NCBI RefSeq assembly: GCF_041679265.1 | Contig: NZ_JBGFSM010000014.1 | Location: forward strand, 1 to 64,000 | Direction: 5' to 3' | DNA: 64,000 nt | Source: Autumnicola sp041679265 | GTDB lineage: Bacteria; Bacteroidota; Bacteroidia; Flavobacteriales; Flavobacteriaceae | Shown here: piece after piece, positions 8,293-17,386 of the stretch | Numbering within the stretch: the first letter of the stretch is position 1 | Layout of the letters: every line of letters starts with the position of its first letter | Position numbers and translations under genes: made by a program | Notes under the pieces: generated by a model | Told to the model about the DNA's origin: nothing | The model's database searches: none | Seen by the model: only the letters and a program-made list of their open reading frames with translations

Positions 8293-9630
8293 TTATTTGC
8301 TGAATTTGTTGATTAGTATTCCTTTTGCCCTAAGCAATTCAAAGTATTTTTCTGAAATTTCTGCCCGGGCCACGGCAAGGTTTATTTTAGACTGCAGTTG
8401 CTGCATATCGGCTTCTAAAAGATCGTTGGTGTCCTGAAGCCCATTATCATACTTGTCTTTTACGATCCTGTAATTTTCCATTGCCTGCTCTTCAGATTCC
8501 GAATAAACCGAAAGTTTTTCCATGGCCAGGTTATAGTCTTCCTGCGCATTTTCTACCTGCAATTTCACCTGGTCTTCCATCATATTAAGATGATATTCCA
8601 GTTCCTGAGCCCTGCTTTTGGCAACTTTAACCTCGCTCTTATTTTTAAAAATATCGGCAAGGTTATAAGACACACCCACGCCAATGTTCATCGCGTTGGA
8701 TACGGTAAGAGCATTTTCCAGGTCCAGCGCAATATAACCGCCGGTCAACCCAATAGAAGGGTAGTAATTTCCCTGCGCGATTTTTATATTATCCCTGGCC
8801 GCTTCTTTCTGAAATTCCAGCGCTTCCAGGTCACTCCTGCTCAATTCTGCTGAAGTTTGCTGAAGGGCTGCTACGCCAACTTCCTCTTCATTAATACCAA
8901 TTTTGGTATCTTCAGGAAGTTTTAAGTTAAGGACCAGCCTGTAATTAAGAATTTCAGCATTTTTCCTGGCTTCCTGCAAACTAAGGCGCACGTTGGATTC
9001 CTGAAGCTGGGCCTTTAAAAGGTCATTTCTTGCCAAAAGGCCGTTTTGCTCCATGGCGGTAAAATCTTTTACCCGCTGTTGGGCGGTTTTCAGGCTTTCT
9101 TCAATTAATTCTACCGTTTTCCTGGCCTTGTAAAGGTTTAAATAATTCTGAATGGTTTGCAACGCCAACTGTTCTTTATCATTTTCAGCATTGGATTGCG
9201 CGGCATTGAATTGATTTTTACCGGCTTTAATAGAATTCTTCAATTTAAAGCCTGAAAATACCGGTAAAGAAATACTGGCCTGCCCCAGCAACAGCTGATT
9301 AATTTCCGGAGTGGCCGCTTCTGTAGTTGCACCTTCCGAAGTTTCAGGGTCTTCAGAATTTCCATTTCCGGTGGAAAGCTGAAGGTTTACATCGGCATTG
9401 GTAAGGTACATGTACTGCCCTGAAATTTCAAAATCTGGATACTGATTGTTTTTAATACTTTGTAGTTCATGGCTAGCAGTAGTTACCCTGGCTTCCGCTG
9501 CATTAGCTTCGTCACTGTTGTTAAGTGCCAGGTTTACCGCTTCTTCCAGGTCTAATTTTTTTTCCTGGGCTTTAATACCTTCCGCAGCAAAAATAAACAG
9601 CGCGAAAAGCAATAAGAATTTACTCCTCAT
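8293..9630 (-). CDS. TolC-family outer membrane efflux protein
   Basis: A 445-residue outer-membrane channel of the TolC/OEP family. A signal peptide ends near residue 21 (AAEGIKAQ), followed by two OEP repeats rich in long helices (LDLEEAVNLALNNSDEANAAEARV near 25-48; the second repeat starts near residue 240). An acidic low-complexity insert of Glu, Ser and Thr (about 92-112) lies in the first repeat, probably an extracellular loop. Its start overlaps the end of the TetR gene by 11 bases, which implies translational coupling. It completes the tripartite exporter with HlyD and MFS components. Confidence 0.92.
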   Translation of the reverse strand: MRSKFLLLFALFIFAAEGIKAQEKKLDLEEAVNLALNNSDEANAAEARVTTASHELQSIKNNQYPDFEISGQYMYLTNADVNLQLSTGNGNSEDPETSEGATTEAATPEINQLLLGQASISLPVFSGFKLKNSIKAGKNQFNAAQSNAENDKEQLALQTIQNYLNLYKARKTVELIEESLKTAQQRVKDFTAMEQNGLLARNDLLKAQLQESNVRLSLQEARKNAEILNYRLVLNLKLPEDTKIGINEEEVGVAALQQTSAELSRSDLEALEFQKEAARDNIKIAQGNYYPSIGLTGGYIALDLENALTVSNAMNIGVGVSYNLADIFKNKSEVKVAKSRAQELEYHLNMMEDQVKLQVENAQEDYNLAMEKLSVYSESEEQAMENYRIVKDKYDNGLQDTNDLLEADMQQLQSKINLAVARAEISEKYFELLRAKGILINKFSK

Positions 9631-10240
9631 AAGTTAAAAGTGCTTTTATTGTTCTTTGTACGTGTGGGGTTAAAATGTTGAAAATATAATCGTCTATAGA
9701 GGCTTCTCCCTGCAGGTTGTGCATGTCCTGGAAGAACCTTTTGTTATAGTAAAAATTAAAATAAGTGCCGGTAATGGTAGAAAACATAAGCGGGATATTT
9801 ACATTTTTAGAAAACACACCTGCTTCCTGGCCTTCTTTGATGAAAACCTCGATAACTTTAAAATTTTCTTTCTTTTTTTCTACGTATTGGTTAAAATTCA
9901 CATTCCGGCTAAGATTGGAATATTCAAAGTGCACGATTTTATACATGCGCCGGTTACGGTGAATGCGTTTTATGGCCAGGCCTACAATAGCTTCAGCTTT
10001 TTCAATAAACCCCCTGTCTTCACTTAAAACCGTATTGATCTGGATCTTGAAATCTGCCATCCTATAAAGGAGCAGCGTGCTAAGTAGTTTTTCTTTAGAA
10101 CCAAAATAGTAGGAAATCATGGCCAGGTTTACCCCGGCTTCTTTGGCAATGTTCCTTACTGAAGTCCCATCGAAGCCATTTTCAGCAAAAAGCTTTTCTG
10201 CCACCTTTAGGATCTGAATTTGTTTTTCGTTTAACTCCAT
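9620..10240 (-). CDS. TetR/AcrR-family repressor of the efflux operon
   Basis: A 206-residue transcription factor. The N-terminal helix-turn-helix is classic TetR (TSVRNIAKEAGVNLAMISYYFGSKEKL, residues about 26-52, split here only for description), followed by a helical ligand-binding domain. It is the first gene of the efflux operon and overlaps the TolC gene by 11 bases, so it probably represses its own operon and is released by a transported compound. Two tandem palindromes 24-56 bases upstream are the likely operator. The sterol-desaturase-family gene is divergent and may share this control region. Confidence 0.9.
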   Translation of the reverse strand: MELNEKQIQILKVAEKLFAENGFDGTSVRNIAKEAGVNLAMISYYFGSKEKLLSTLLLYRMADFKIQINTVLSEDRGFIEKAEAIVGLAIKRIHRNRRMYKIVHFEYSNLSRNVNFNQYVEKKKENFKVIEVFIKEGQEAGVFSKNVNIPLMFSTITGTYFNFYYNKRFFQDMHNLQGEASIDDYIFNILTPHVQRTIKALLTYEE

Positions 10241-10263
10241 TTCTGTTTTAATTGCTATGCAAA

Positions 10264-10296
10264 ATTAAACGATTGTTTAAATTAAACGTTTGTTTA
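10264..10296. promoter_or_regulatory. Tandem palindromic TetR operator
   Basis: Two adjacent 16-base palindromes: TTAAACGATTGTTTAA at 10264-10279 and TTAAACGTTTGTTTAA at 10281-10296. Each has perfect 6-base arms TTAAAC/GTTTAA around a 4-base centre, and the centres are 17 bases apart. They lie just upstream of the TetR start at 10240 in the divergent region. Dyad sites of this size are typical for TetR dimers, and tandem sites allow cooperative binding. Binding is inferred from position and symmetry. Confidence 0.7.
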
Positions 10297-10402
10297 ATAA
10301 TATTTTTTTCTGATGTGGTATTAGAAATTCTTATGATTAGCTCCCGCTGCTTACAATTACAGGAAGAAAAGTATATTTGTATCTTAGAATTAAAAAAGTG
10401 TG

Positions 10403-11173
10403 ATGCTGTTGGATGTAAATAGGCCGGAACTATTCCTGGTTTGTATATTGATCTTTTTTGTTGCCGTGCTGTTCAGGTATCTCGTGGCCGCAGGAATGTT
10501 CTACTACTATTATTATGTGCAGCATCCAAAGAAATACCAGCGCCTGAGCAGGAGGAAGCTGAGGAAAGGCCAGTTAAAAAACGAAATTAAGTGGAGTATA
10601 TGGTCTTCGGCCATTTTTGCCGTTTCCGGGGCAATACTGTACTGGCTTTGGCAAAATGGTTTTACTGCCATTTATCTTGATATTAACGCTTACGAATTAT
10701 GGTATTTGCCGCTTAGCCTTGCTATTGTGCTTTTTCTTCATGAAACTTATTATTACTGGGTACATCGCTGGATGCACAATCCTCAGATATTCAGAAAGGT
10801 GCATAAGGTACATCACGATAGTTTTACTCCTACGCCATGGACTTCTTTTTCTTTTCATCCCTGGGAATCTGTTTTGGAAGCCATAATTCTTCCCATAATC
10901 CTCCTCATTGTTCCTGTTAATATTTATGTACTGGGATTTTATCTTTTGCTGATGACGCTTAGCAGCGTGGTGAACCATCTGGATATTGAAATTTATCCGA
11001 AGCGCTTTCTGCAAAGCAACATTGGCAAACAATTTATTGGCGCCACCCATCACCATTATCATCATACCGAATTTAAGACCAATTACGGGCTCTACTTTAC
11101 ATTTTGGGACCGGTGGATGGATACCGAAAGTGAACATATGGAAAATGCTCTCGGGAATGCAAAGACAGAATAA
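10403..11173 (+). CDS. Fatty acid hydroxylase / sterol desaturase family membrane enzyme
   Basis: A 256-residue integral-membrane di-iron oxygenase. The histidine clusters that bind the iron pair are all present: HETYYYWVHRWMH near residue 113, HKVHHDS near 134 and HHYHHTEF near 216, within several hydrophobic segments. Family members hydroxylate or desaturate lipids, carotenoids or sterols; the substrate here is unknown. I chose ATG 10403, although an adjacent GTG at 10400 is possible. It is divergent from the efflux operon and could fall under the same TetR operator. Confidence 0.85.
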   Translation: MLLDVNRPELFLVCILIFFVAVLFRYLVAAGMFYYYYYVQHPKKYQRLSRRKLRKGQLKNEIKWSIWSSAIFAVSGAILYWLWQNGFTAIYLDINAYELWYLPLSLAIVLFLHETYYYWVHRWMHNPQIFRKVHKVHHDSFTPTPWTSFSFHPWESVLEAIILPIILLIVPVNIYVLGFYLLLMTLSSVVNHLDIEIYPKRFLQSNIGKQFIGATHHHYHHTEFKTNYGLYFTFWDRWMDTESEHMENALGNAKTE

Positions 11174-11299
11174 TGGATGCAGGAAAATTTTTTGGCTCCG
11201 GCCTTAAGTAATGCTTATCTCAGTTTCTTAAACTGTTCTAAGCATATTTGTAAAATCATTAATTTCAAAATTGGTTGAATGGAATTGTGCTGTTAGAAA

Positions 11300-12712
11300 T
11301 CAACGGTTGAGGAATTCCAGAATTTCCGTTTCAAAATTAGGGCTTTGGATCTTTGCATCGCCGTCCACGATTATTCCTGAAGGATCTATAAAGAAGATCT
11401 TGTAGATGTATTTCCTAAAAACTTCTTTATCTATATTGCGGTTGGTGATCTGGTATTCAAATTTTTTGTTATAGTTGCTGGCTTCAAGCGTACGCAGCCA
11501 TTCTGAAGTTTCCCCTTCGTCTATATTAATTCCAATAAAATCTATGGCGGGATATTTTCTGCGCAGCTCCTGTATGTTCTTGTGCTGCCACATATGGTGT
11601 GTAGGTGCATGTATGGACCATACAAAAGCAATAGTAGGTTTTCTAAGAATTTCCCGGTAATCTGTCACCTCTCCAGAGGTGTTTAAAAGCTTATTCTGGT
11701 TTACAGAAGTTCCTACGAAATAATTGCGGTGAATGGTAGCTAATTCCTTAGCCTGATTAATGTTTTCATAGTTTACCTCCTTTAATACCTGTATAATGGA
11801 ATCTACACGTTCCTGGGTGTTGGCCATGGTAATGCCACGGGCAGCCATACGGTCCAGGAATTCATTTTTCATCTCCCGGAGAGAAGTAAGAGAATCTATT
11901 AGAATAATGCGTCTTTTTATATTGCGATAGCTTGAGAGATTATAGCAATTATTTGCAGAGGGCGCAAGGGTATCACAATCTTCTATAGATTTGGAGCGCA
12001 AATAATCATCTATAAGGTTGGTATATACATAATACCGCTGTAGCTCTTTATTATTAAAATTTATACTGTCTCTGTAATCGTGAAAATCTTCAGGAATTTC
12101 AGCTATAAGGCTGTGGTAATACTTGTTGATCAAAAAAGAATATCGTTCTCTCAGGTCATAGAATTCATAATTAATTACCGTGTGAGCAATCTGTTTGAAT
12201 TCATCTGAAAATTTTTGTTTTTGCTCAAGTTTTTCAAATTTTTGCTGCCTTGCCTGGCGGATAGAATCGGTAATTTGAGCGAATTTTTCAGGTTTTACCT
12301 TGAAATTTGAAAGTATAAGGTCATTATCTTTTTGATTATTGAGGAACATGTCCAGAAGAAAATTGCTTTTTTCGCCACCTCTTCCGCTAAAGTTTAAAGA
12401 GCGGTCAAATTGAAGGGTGTTTAGCCATATTAGCAGGCTGTCCCCTGGCTCCAGATATAATATCTGATTTTCCGGAGGATGCTTTAGGGTGTAAATTCCG
12501 GCTTCCAGACCTTGCAGATGTTTTCCAAACTGGTTATCCTCATCTAGTGGAAGGGTATCCAAATCTCTATTATTTCTGGACAAAACCACATAGTCTACAT
12601 TGGGATTTACAATTTCTCCTCCTATGTAGGTACTACCGGATGAATTGGAAGACCTGTTACAGGCTGTACCCAGTAAAATTACTGAGATAATAGGAATTAG
12701 ATAGTGTCTCAT
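11300..12712 (-). CDS. Thioredoxin-fold (TlpA-like) lipoprotein lacking the CXXC site
   Basis: A 470-residue envelope lipoprotein with lipobox LGTAC (Cys18). The N-terminal part resembles the DUF4369-like beta domain of Bacteroidota thioredoxin-family proteins (LEAGIYTLKHPP, LEPGDSLLIWLNT), the middle is helical, and the C-terminus (from about residue 350) has a thioredoxin-like core with TIAFVWSIHAPTHHMW, DFIGINIDE and IFFIDPSGIIV. Where TlpA proteins have WCxxC the sequence is SIHAPT, so the redox cysteines are absent. It is unlikely to be a disulfide reductase; a scaffold or binding role is possible. It is monocistronic. Confidence 0.7.
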   Translation of the reverse strand: MRHYLIPIISVILLGTACNRSSNSSGSTYIGGEIVNPNVDYVVLSRNNRDLDTLPLDEDNQFGKHLQGLEAGIYTLKHPPENQILYLEPGDSLLIWLNTLQFDRSLNFSGRGGEKSNFLLDMFLNNQKDNDLILSNFKVKPEKFAQITDSIRQARQQKFEKLEQKQKFSDEFKQIAHTVINYEFYDLRERYSFLINKYYHSLIAEIPEDFHDYRDSINFNNKELQRYYVYTNLIDDYLRSKSIEDCDTLAPSANNCYNLSSYRNIKRRIILIDSLTSLREMKNEFLDRMAARGITMANTQERVDSIIQVLKEVNYENINQAKELATIHRNYFVGTSVNQNKLLNTSGEVTDYREILRKPTIAFVWSIHAPTHHMWQHKNIQELRRKYPAIDFIGINIDEGETSEWLRTLEASNYNKKFEYQITNRNIDKEVFRKYIYKIFFIDPSGIIVDGDAKIQSPNFETEILEFLNR

Positions 12713-12881
12713 CTAAGGAAAAGACTTCGGTTTTCGGTATTAAAAGATCAGGTCAAATATAGAAGCTGATAAGAGGGAGTAGTGTTAACCGGGCGTTAAA
12801 AGGAATTTTCAAAACGTTAATTCTTAGAAAAGACTGCATAATTGGCTATTTTTGCAAAAATTTAGATCTAAAATTTAGCTT

Positions 12882-14513
12882 ATGCTCTCAGTTTCAAATC
12901 TTTCAGTCCAGTTTGGGAAACGTGTTCTTTTTGATGAAGTGAACACCACTTTTACCCAGGGGAACTGCTACGGAATTATTGGCGCCAATGGTGCCGGAAA
13001 ATCAACTTTTTTGAAAATCCTGGCAGGAAAATCAGATCCCACTTCAGGGCACGTACATCTGGAACCGGGAAAGCGGATGTCTGTTCTTGAACAAAATCAT
13101 AATCTTTACGATGAATATCCTGTTCTTGAAACGGTAATACGTGGTAATAAGCCACTATTCAAGATCAAGATGGAGATGGAAGAGATTTATGCTAAAGAAG
13201 ATTTTAATGAAGCCGATGGAGAAAAAGTAGGCCTTCTGCAGGTAGAATTCGAAGAAATGGACGGCTGGAATGCCGAAAGTAGTGCCGCTTCTTTACTTTC
13301 AAGCCTTGGTATTAAAGAAGACTTACATTATATGCTGATGCAGGACCTGGACGGGCAGCAAAAAGTAAGGGTGCTTTTGGCGCAGGCGCTTTTTGGAAAC
13401 CCAGATGTGCTTATTATGGATGAGCCTACCAACGACCTGGATTATGAAGCCATAACCTGGCTGGAGAATTTCCTGGCTAATTATGATAATACGGTGATTG
13501 TGGTTTCTCACGACCGTCACTTCCTGGATTCTGTTTGTACCCATATTTCGGATATTGATTTTGGCAAAATAAATCACTATAGCGGGAACTATACTTTCTG
13601 GTACGAATCTTCGCAACTTGCCGCCAGGCAGCGGTCTCAACAGAACAAAAAAGCCGAGGAGAAGAAAAAGGAACTACAGGAATTTATCCAGCGTTTTAGT
13701 GCAAACGTAGCAAAATCCAAGCAGGCTACTTCCCGTAAAAAGATGATCGAGAAGTTAAATATTGAAGAAATAAAGCCTTCCAGCAGGAGGTATCCGGCCA
13801 TTATTTTTGAACGAGAGCGTGAAGCGGGAGACCAGATCCTAAATATCGAAGCTTTAGAAGCTTCTATTGAAGGGGATACACTTTTTAAAAATGTAAACGT
13901 AAACCTGGCCAAAGGGGACAAGGTGGTTGTTTTTTCAAGAGATTCCAGGGCCACTACCGCATTTTATGAAATTATAAATGGAAAGCAGGAAGCGGTTTCC
14001 GGAAAATATTCCTGGGGAGTAACCACTAATCAATCCTATCTTCCCGTGGATAATGCGGAATTCTTTGATAATGATCTTACGCTTGTGGACTGGTTGCGCC
14101 AATGGGCGAAAACCGAAGAGGAAAGGGAAGAAGTTTATATTCGCGGGTTTTTGGGTAAAATGCTTTTTAGCGGGGAAGAAGCTTTAAAAACCTGCCGGGT
14201 ACTTTCGGGAGGGGAAAAGGTGAGGTGTATGTTAAGCCGAATGATGATGTTAAGGGCCAACGTGCTGATGCTGGATGAACCCACAAACCACCTGGACCTG
14301 GAATCTATTACCGCCTTCAATAATTCGCTGAAGAATTTTAAGGGAACTGTTCTTTTTACCACTCATGACCATGAATTTGCCCAAAGTTTAGCAAACCGTG
14401 TAATTGAATTAACCCCGAACGGGGCTATTGATCGCTACCTTTCTTTTGATGAATATATGAGTGATAAGAAGATAAGGGAACAGCGGGAGAAAATGTATGG
14501 AGTAGAGGTATAA
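12882..14513 (+). CDS. ABC-F family ATP-binding protein (YbiT/Uup-like)
   Basis: A 543-residue soluble protein with two ABC ATPase domains and no membrane segment, of the ABC-F family that acts on ribosomes. Domain 1 has Walker A GANGAGKST (34-42) and Walker B IMDEPTNDLD but signature LDGQQ. Domain 2 has a degenerate Walker A (FSRDSRATTAF, near 350, without the lysine), a good signature LSGGE and LMDEPTNHLD-type Walker B. The linker (about 245-295) is basic and helical. The closest described group is YbiT-like. A TATTTTTG -7 element at 12847-12854 precedes the gene by 27 bases, and a strong terminator follows it. Confidence 0.9.
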   Translation: MLSVSNLSVQFGKRVLFDEVNTTFTQGNCYGIIGANGAGKSTFLKILAGKSDPTSGHVHLEPGKRMSVLEQNHNLYDEYPVLETVIRGNKPLFKIKMEMEEIYAKEDFNEADGEKVGLLQVEFEEMDGWNAESSAASLLSSLGIKEDLHYMLMQDLDGQQKVRVLLAQALFGNPDVLIMDEPTNDLDYEAITWLENFLANYDNTVIVVSHDRHFLDSVCTHISDIDFGKINHYSGNYTFWYESSQLAARQRSQQNKKAEEKKKELQEFIQRFSANVAKSKQATSRKKMIEKLNIEEIKPSSRRYPAIIFEREREAGDQILNIEALEASIEGDTLFKNVNVNLAKGDKVVVFSRDSRATTAFYEIINGKQEAVSGKYSWGVTTNQSYLPVDNAEFFDNDLTLVDWLRQWAKTEEEREEVYIRGFLGKMLFSGEEALKTCRVLSGGEKVRCMLSRMMMLRANVLMLDEPTNHLDLESITAFNNSLKNFKGTVLFTTHDHEFAQSLANRVIELTPNGAIDRYLSFDEYMSDKKIREQREKMYGVEV

Positions 14514-14539
14514 ATTTTCCTGATGACCAATAAAATTAA

Positions 14540-14571
14540 AAAAGCCCGGATCAACTTGATTCGGGCTTTTT
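14540..14571 (+). terminator. Rho-independent terminator after the ABC-F gene
   Basis: Stem with arms AAAAGCCCG and CGGGCTTTT around an AT-rich loop, followed by TTTTA. It lies 26 bases after the ABC-F stop. The A-tract on the left arm means it could also act on the minus strand. Confidence 0.85.
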
Positions 14572-14725
14572 ACTTTGGCTAATTCAAAGAAATAAAACTG
14601 ATAAAATTTATAAATCCATTGTTTTTTGCTTCACAGGTATTTTAAAGAATACGTTGAGCCATATTTTTCACCTTTTTAGCTCTTTTTCTTTTTTAACCTG
14701 AACATTCGGAGGAAACTCAAAATCG

Positions 14726-17083
14726 TTAAAACATGCCGCCGCCTCCGGCTTCATTATTATCACGATTTTTCCGTTTAAGTGCTTTATTTTTTCCGCCTCC
14801 AAAGCGATAGGAAAATCCAAGGTAAACGGTTTGGGTTTCACCTTTAAACCTTCCGCGTTGCGGGAATGGCCTTCCATCTACAAACTGGTATTCCTGGGTG
14901 TTGAAGATATCATTTAAGTTCAGGCTCACGGTTGCCTTGTCTTCAAGAAAGGAGTAACGGCCACCAAGGTTCATAAAATATATTGGCTTCATCCTCATTT
15001 GGAGGCCTTCATCCCATCCGCGGTAAAATCCGAATATTTGAAATGTAAGGTCATCTGTAACTTTAAAGGAATGGCTTGTTCTGAAATTAAAAGTAGTATT
15101 GTTGGTTTCCAGATATTCTGTTCCCACCACTCCTTTCAACTGCTGGCTGTAAGCTTCAAAACTGGTATTGGTGCTCCACCAGTCGGTAAATTTGTAATTA
15201 GCCGAAAGTTCAAGTCCATAAGAGTTATTATCTTCAAAATTTTCATACCCCAGCAGTAAGGAACCCGGTTCATTAGGATCTTCCACGATCACCTGGTTGA
15301 TTTCATCATTAATATTTCTGAAGAAGACGCCCCCGGTAATGCTTCCTTTATTGATGAAATTACGGGTGTAATTAAATTCTACGGAATTGGTGAATTGCGG
15401 CCTAAGTTCAGGATTCCCGGTAACGGTAAGCCTTGGGCTGCTCACTTCTCTAATGGGATTTACCTGGCCAAATCCGGGACGGTCTACCCGCCTGCTGTAA
15501 CTTAACTGGTACGTATTTTTTTCATCTGGCGTGTGGCTTAGAAAACCTGAAGGATAAATAGTCAAATAATCGTCTTCAAAAACCTTATCGCCGTTATAGA
15601 TGGCGTCTACCTGGAAATTTTCCAGGCGTGCCCCTACCTGGTAAGACCATTTTTCGAAATTCTGGCCGTAGGTGGTATAGAAAGAATAAATATCCCGGTT
15701 GTATTGATAATTTGAATCCTGGAAATTCGCGTTGGTGGTATTATAGTCATTATCGGTATCAAGAAGGCGTGCTTCGAGGCCCATTTCCAGCTTGGTTTTT
15801 TCATTTAGCGGATTTACATAATCTACGTTGGTAATAAGATTTTCCCTATTTTCTTTTACCAGGTCTTCATAAGAGGTGAATCCATCTGTGGCGCCTTCAA
15901 AGCTGAAGAATGAATTTTCTTCTTCATCAAAATTGTTATAATTGACCTCTGCCTGCATAGTATGGCCTTCTTTTTCAAACTTCCTGTCATACACAAAATT
16001 GTAAGTGGAGTTGATATTATCAAAATTCATGTCCAGGATCTGGGTGAGGTTTTGTGCAGGATTGTTTTCATAGATAACCCGCAGCGCCCCCTCAGGCCCG
16101 CCTTCATAATAATTCTGATTGGTGTAGAATGAAAAAGTATTCTTATCGTTCAAATAAAAATCCACTCCAACTTTATACAAATACGATTCCCGTTTATTAT
16201 CAATATCAAAGGCCTGCAGCAGGTCCTGTTCCGGCAGCCAGATACGGCCAAGATTAGCTCTTGGGCCAAGGTCTGTCCCAAAATTTCCGTAAAAATTGAG
16301 TTTTCCTTTCCTGTAATTCATGTCCAGGGAACCATTAAACCTTGTATGCTCGCCTACGGTCAGGCCGGTGTTCAGGTTGCCGTTAAAACCATCATTGGCA
16401 TTTTTGTAGAGAATAATATTAATGATCCCGCTCATCCCTTCAGGATTGTATTTAGCAGAAGGATTGGTAATTAGTTCGATACTTTTAATGGAAGTGGAAG
16501 GAATTTGCTTCAGGAGCTGGGCGGGATCCATATTAGTAGGTTTCCCGTCTATTAGAACCCGTACGTTGGAATTGCCCCGCATCGCAATATTTCCATCCTG
16601 GTCTACATTAAGAGAAGGAATATTGTTCATGATTTCTGAAGCGCTTGCTCCCGTAGTGGTGAGGTCTTTCCCAACGTTTATAACCTTCCGGTCAATACGC
16701 TGCTCTATGGTGGTACGTTCAGCAACTACCATCACATCATTTAGCTGGGCTACTTCCGGTTCCAGAGCAATCACCCCAAGTTCCAGGTTTCGGTTTCCTG
16801 AAGAAATATCAAGATCTTTTGTAAAGGTTTTATAACCAATAAACTGGACTTTTAGCTGATAACTGCCGTCGTCTACTTTATTAATGGTAAAACTCCCGTT
16901 GTCCCCGGTGGTAATTCCCGTTACCAGCTTTCCTTCCGCATCATTGATAATGATAGTAGCGTAGGGAATGGGCTCCTGTAGTTCCGCATCTATTACCAAA
17001 CCCGTAATTTTCCCGAGAGGTTCATTAAACGCGTGGCTTATACTTATTGTAAAAAGCGTAATAATAAAAAATAACTGTTTCAT
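14726..17083 (-). CDS. TonB-dependent-receptor-like outer membrane beta-barrel protein
   Basis: A 785-residue outer-membrane protein. A signal peptide (MKQLFFIITLFTISISHA) is followed by a carboxypeptidase-D-like regulatory domain (KITGLVIDAELQEPIPYATI, about 24-105), a plug (RKVINVGKDLTTTGAS, then MRGNSNVRVLIDGKP, about 125-215) and a large barrel of the OMP_b-brl_3 type that ends in a Gly-rich tail (NEAGGGGMF). Such proteins import or secrete substrates in Bacteroidota; without a SusD partner or TonB box the substrate is unknown. I chose ATG 17083, since the upstream in-frame region to 17194 is not signal-like. Confidence 0.85.
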   Translation of the reverse strand: MKQLFFIITLFTISISHAFNEPLGKITGLVIDAELQEPIPYATIIINDAEGKLVTGITTGDNGSFTINKVDDGSYQLKVQFIGYKTFTKDLDISSGNRNLELGVIALEPEVAQLNDVMVVAERTTIEQRIDRKVINVGKDLTTTGASASEIMNNIPSLNVDQDGNIAMRGNSNVRVLIDGKPTNMDPAQLLKQIPSTSIKSIELITNPSAKYNPEGMSGIINIILYKNANDGFNGNLNTGLTVGEHTRFNGSLDMNYRKGKLNFYGNFGTDLGPRANLGRIWLPEQDLLQAFDIDNKRESYLYKVGVDFYLNDKNTFSFYTNQNYYEGGPEGALRVIYENNPAQNLTQILDMNFDNINSTYNFVYDRKFEKEGHTMQAEVNYNNFDEEENSFFSFEGATDGFTSYEDLVKENRENLITNVDYVNPLNEKTKLEMGLEARLLDTDNDYNTTNANFQDSNYQYNRDIYSFYTTYGQNFEKWSYQVGARLENFQVDAIYNGDKVFEDDYLTIYPSGFLSHTPDEKNTYQLSYSRRVDRPGFGQVNPIREVSSPRLTVTGNPELRPQFTNSVEFNYTRNFINKGSITGGVFFRNINDEINQVIVEDPNEPGSLLLGYENFEDNNSYGLELSANYKFTDWWSTNTSFEAYSQQLKGVVGTEYLETNNTTFNFRTSHSFKVTDDLTFQIFGFYRGWDEGLQMRMKPIYFMNLGGRYSFLEDKATVSLNLNDIFNTQEYQFVDGRPFPQRGRFKGETQTVYLGFSYRFGGGKNKALKRKNRDNNEAGGGGMF

Positions 17084-17220
17084 TTTCTGATTGATTTTGA
17101 TGGTTAATGATATAACAAGATACTTTGTAATGCATAATAGATAGTTGTGATGAAATGCAAAAAAAGAACCTTCTCTATTATAAAGACGAGCCAAAAAATA
17201 AAATGTTACACAAATTTGTA

Positions 17221-17258
17221 TAAAAAAAGGCCTGCATTTCTACAAAGAGTTGCAGGCC
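17221..17258 (-). terminator. Minus-strand terminator or leader hairpin
   Basis: Perfect 8-base inverted repeat GGCCTGCA (17229-17236) and TGCAGGCC (17251-17258) with a 14-base loop. On the minus strand the stem is followed by seven T residues (A-run at 17222-17228), the form of an intrinsic terminator. The only minus-strand gene upstream is the symporter at 17720-19165, so this may end its transcript after it has crossed the CoA-binding gene antisense. It could also sit in the leader of the receptor gene as an attenuator. Confidence 0.6.
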
Positions 17259-17351
17259 TCACAGAATTACCTTCTAACACTAACCATCACAAGAGTTTAT
17301 AGGGTAATCCTGCAGAACCGGTTCTATTATAAAGACTTTATAATTTAAAAG

Positions 17352-17382
17352 TTGTTACACCAGAAGAGAAATTCTACTTTAG
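17352..17382 (+). promoter_or_regulatory. Bacteroidota-type promoter of the CoA-binding gene
   Basis: A TTG at 17352-17354 and TACTTTAG at 17375-17382 match the -33 TTG and -7 TAnnTTTG elements with 20 bases between them. The start codon is only 4 bases after the -7 box, so the transcript may be leaderless. Confidence 0.4.
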
Positions 17383-17386
17383 TATT

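Noticed and set aside
5611..10240. Macrolide or multidrug resistance island with the erythromycin-esterase-like gene
   Set aside because: The exporter and the esterase-family gene at 34297-35598 are 24 kb apart with core genes in between; both families are common in drug-sensitive environmental Bacteroidota.
17084..17194. Longer N-terminus for the TonB-type receptor (start at 17194)
   Set aside because: The extra 37 residues are not signal-like, while ATG 17083 begins a clean signal peptide.
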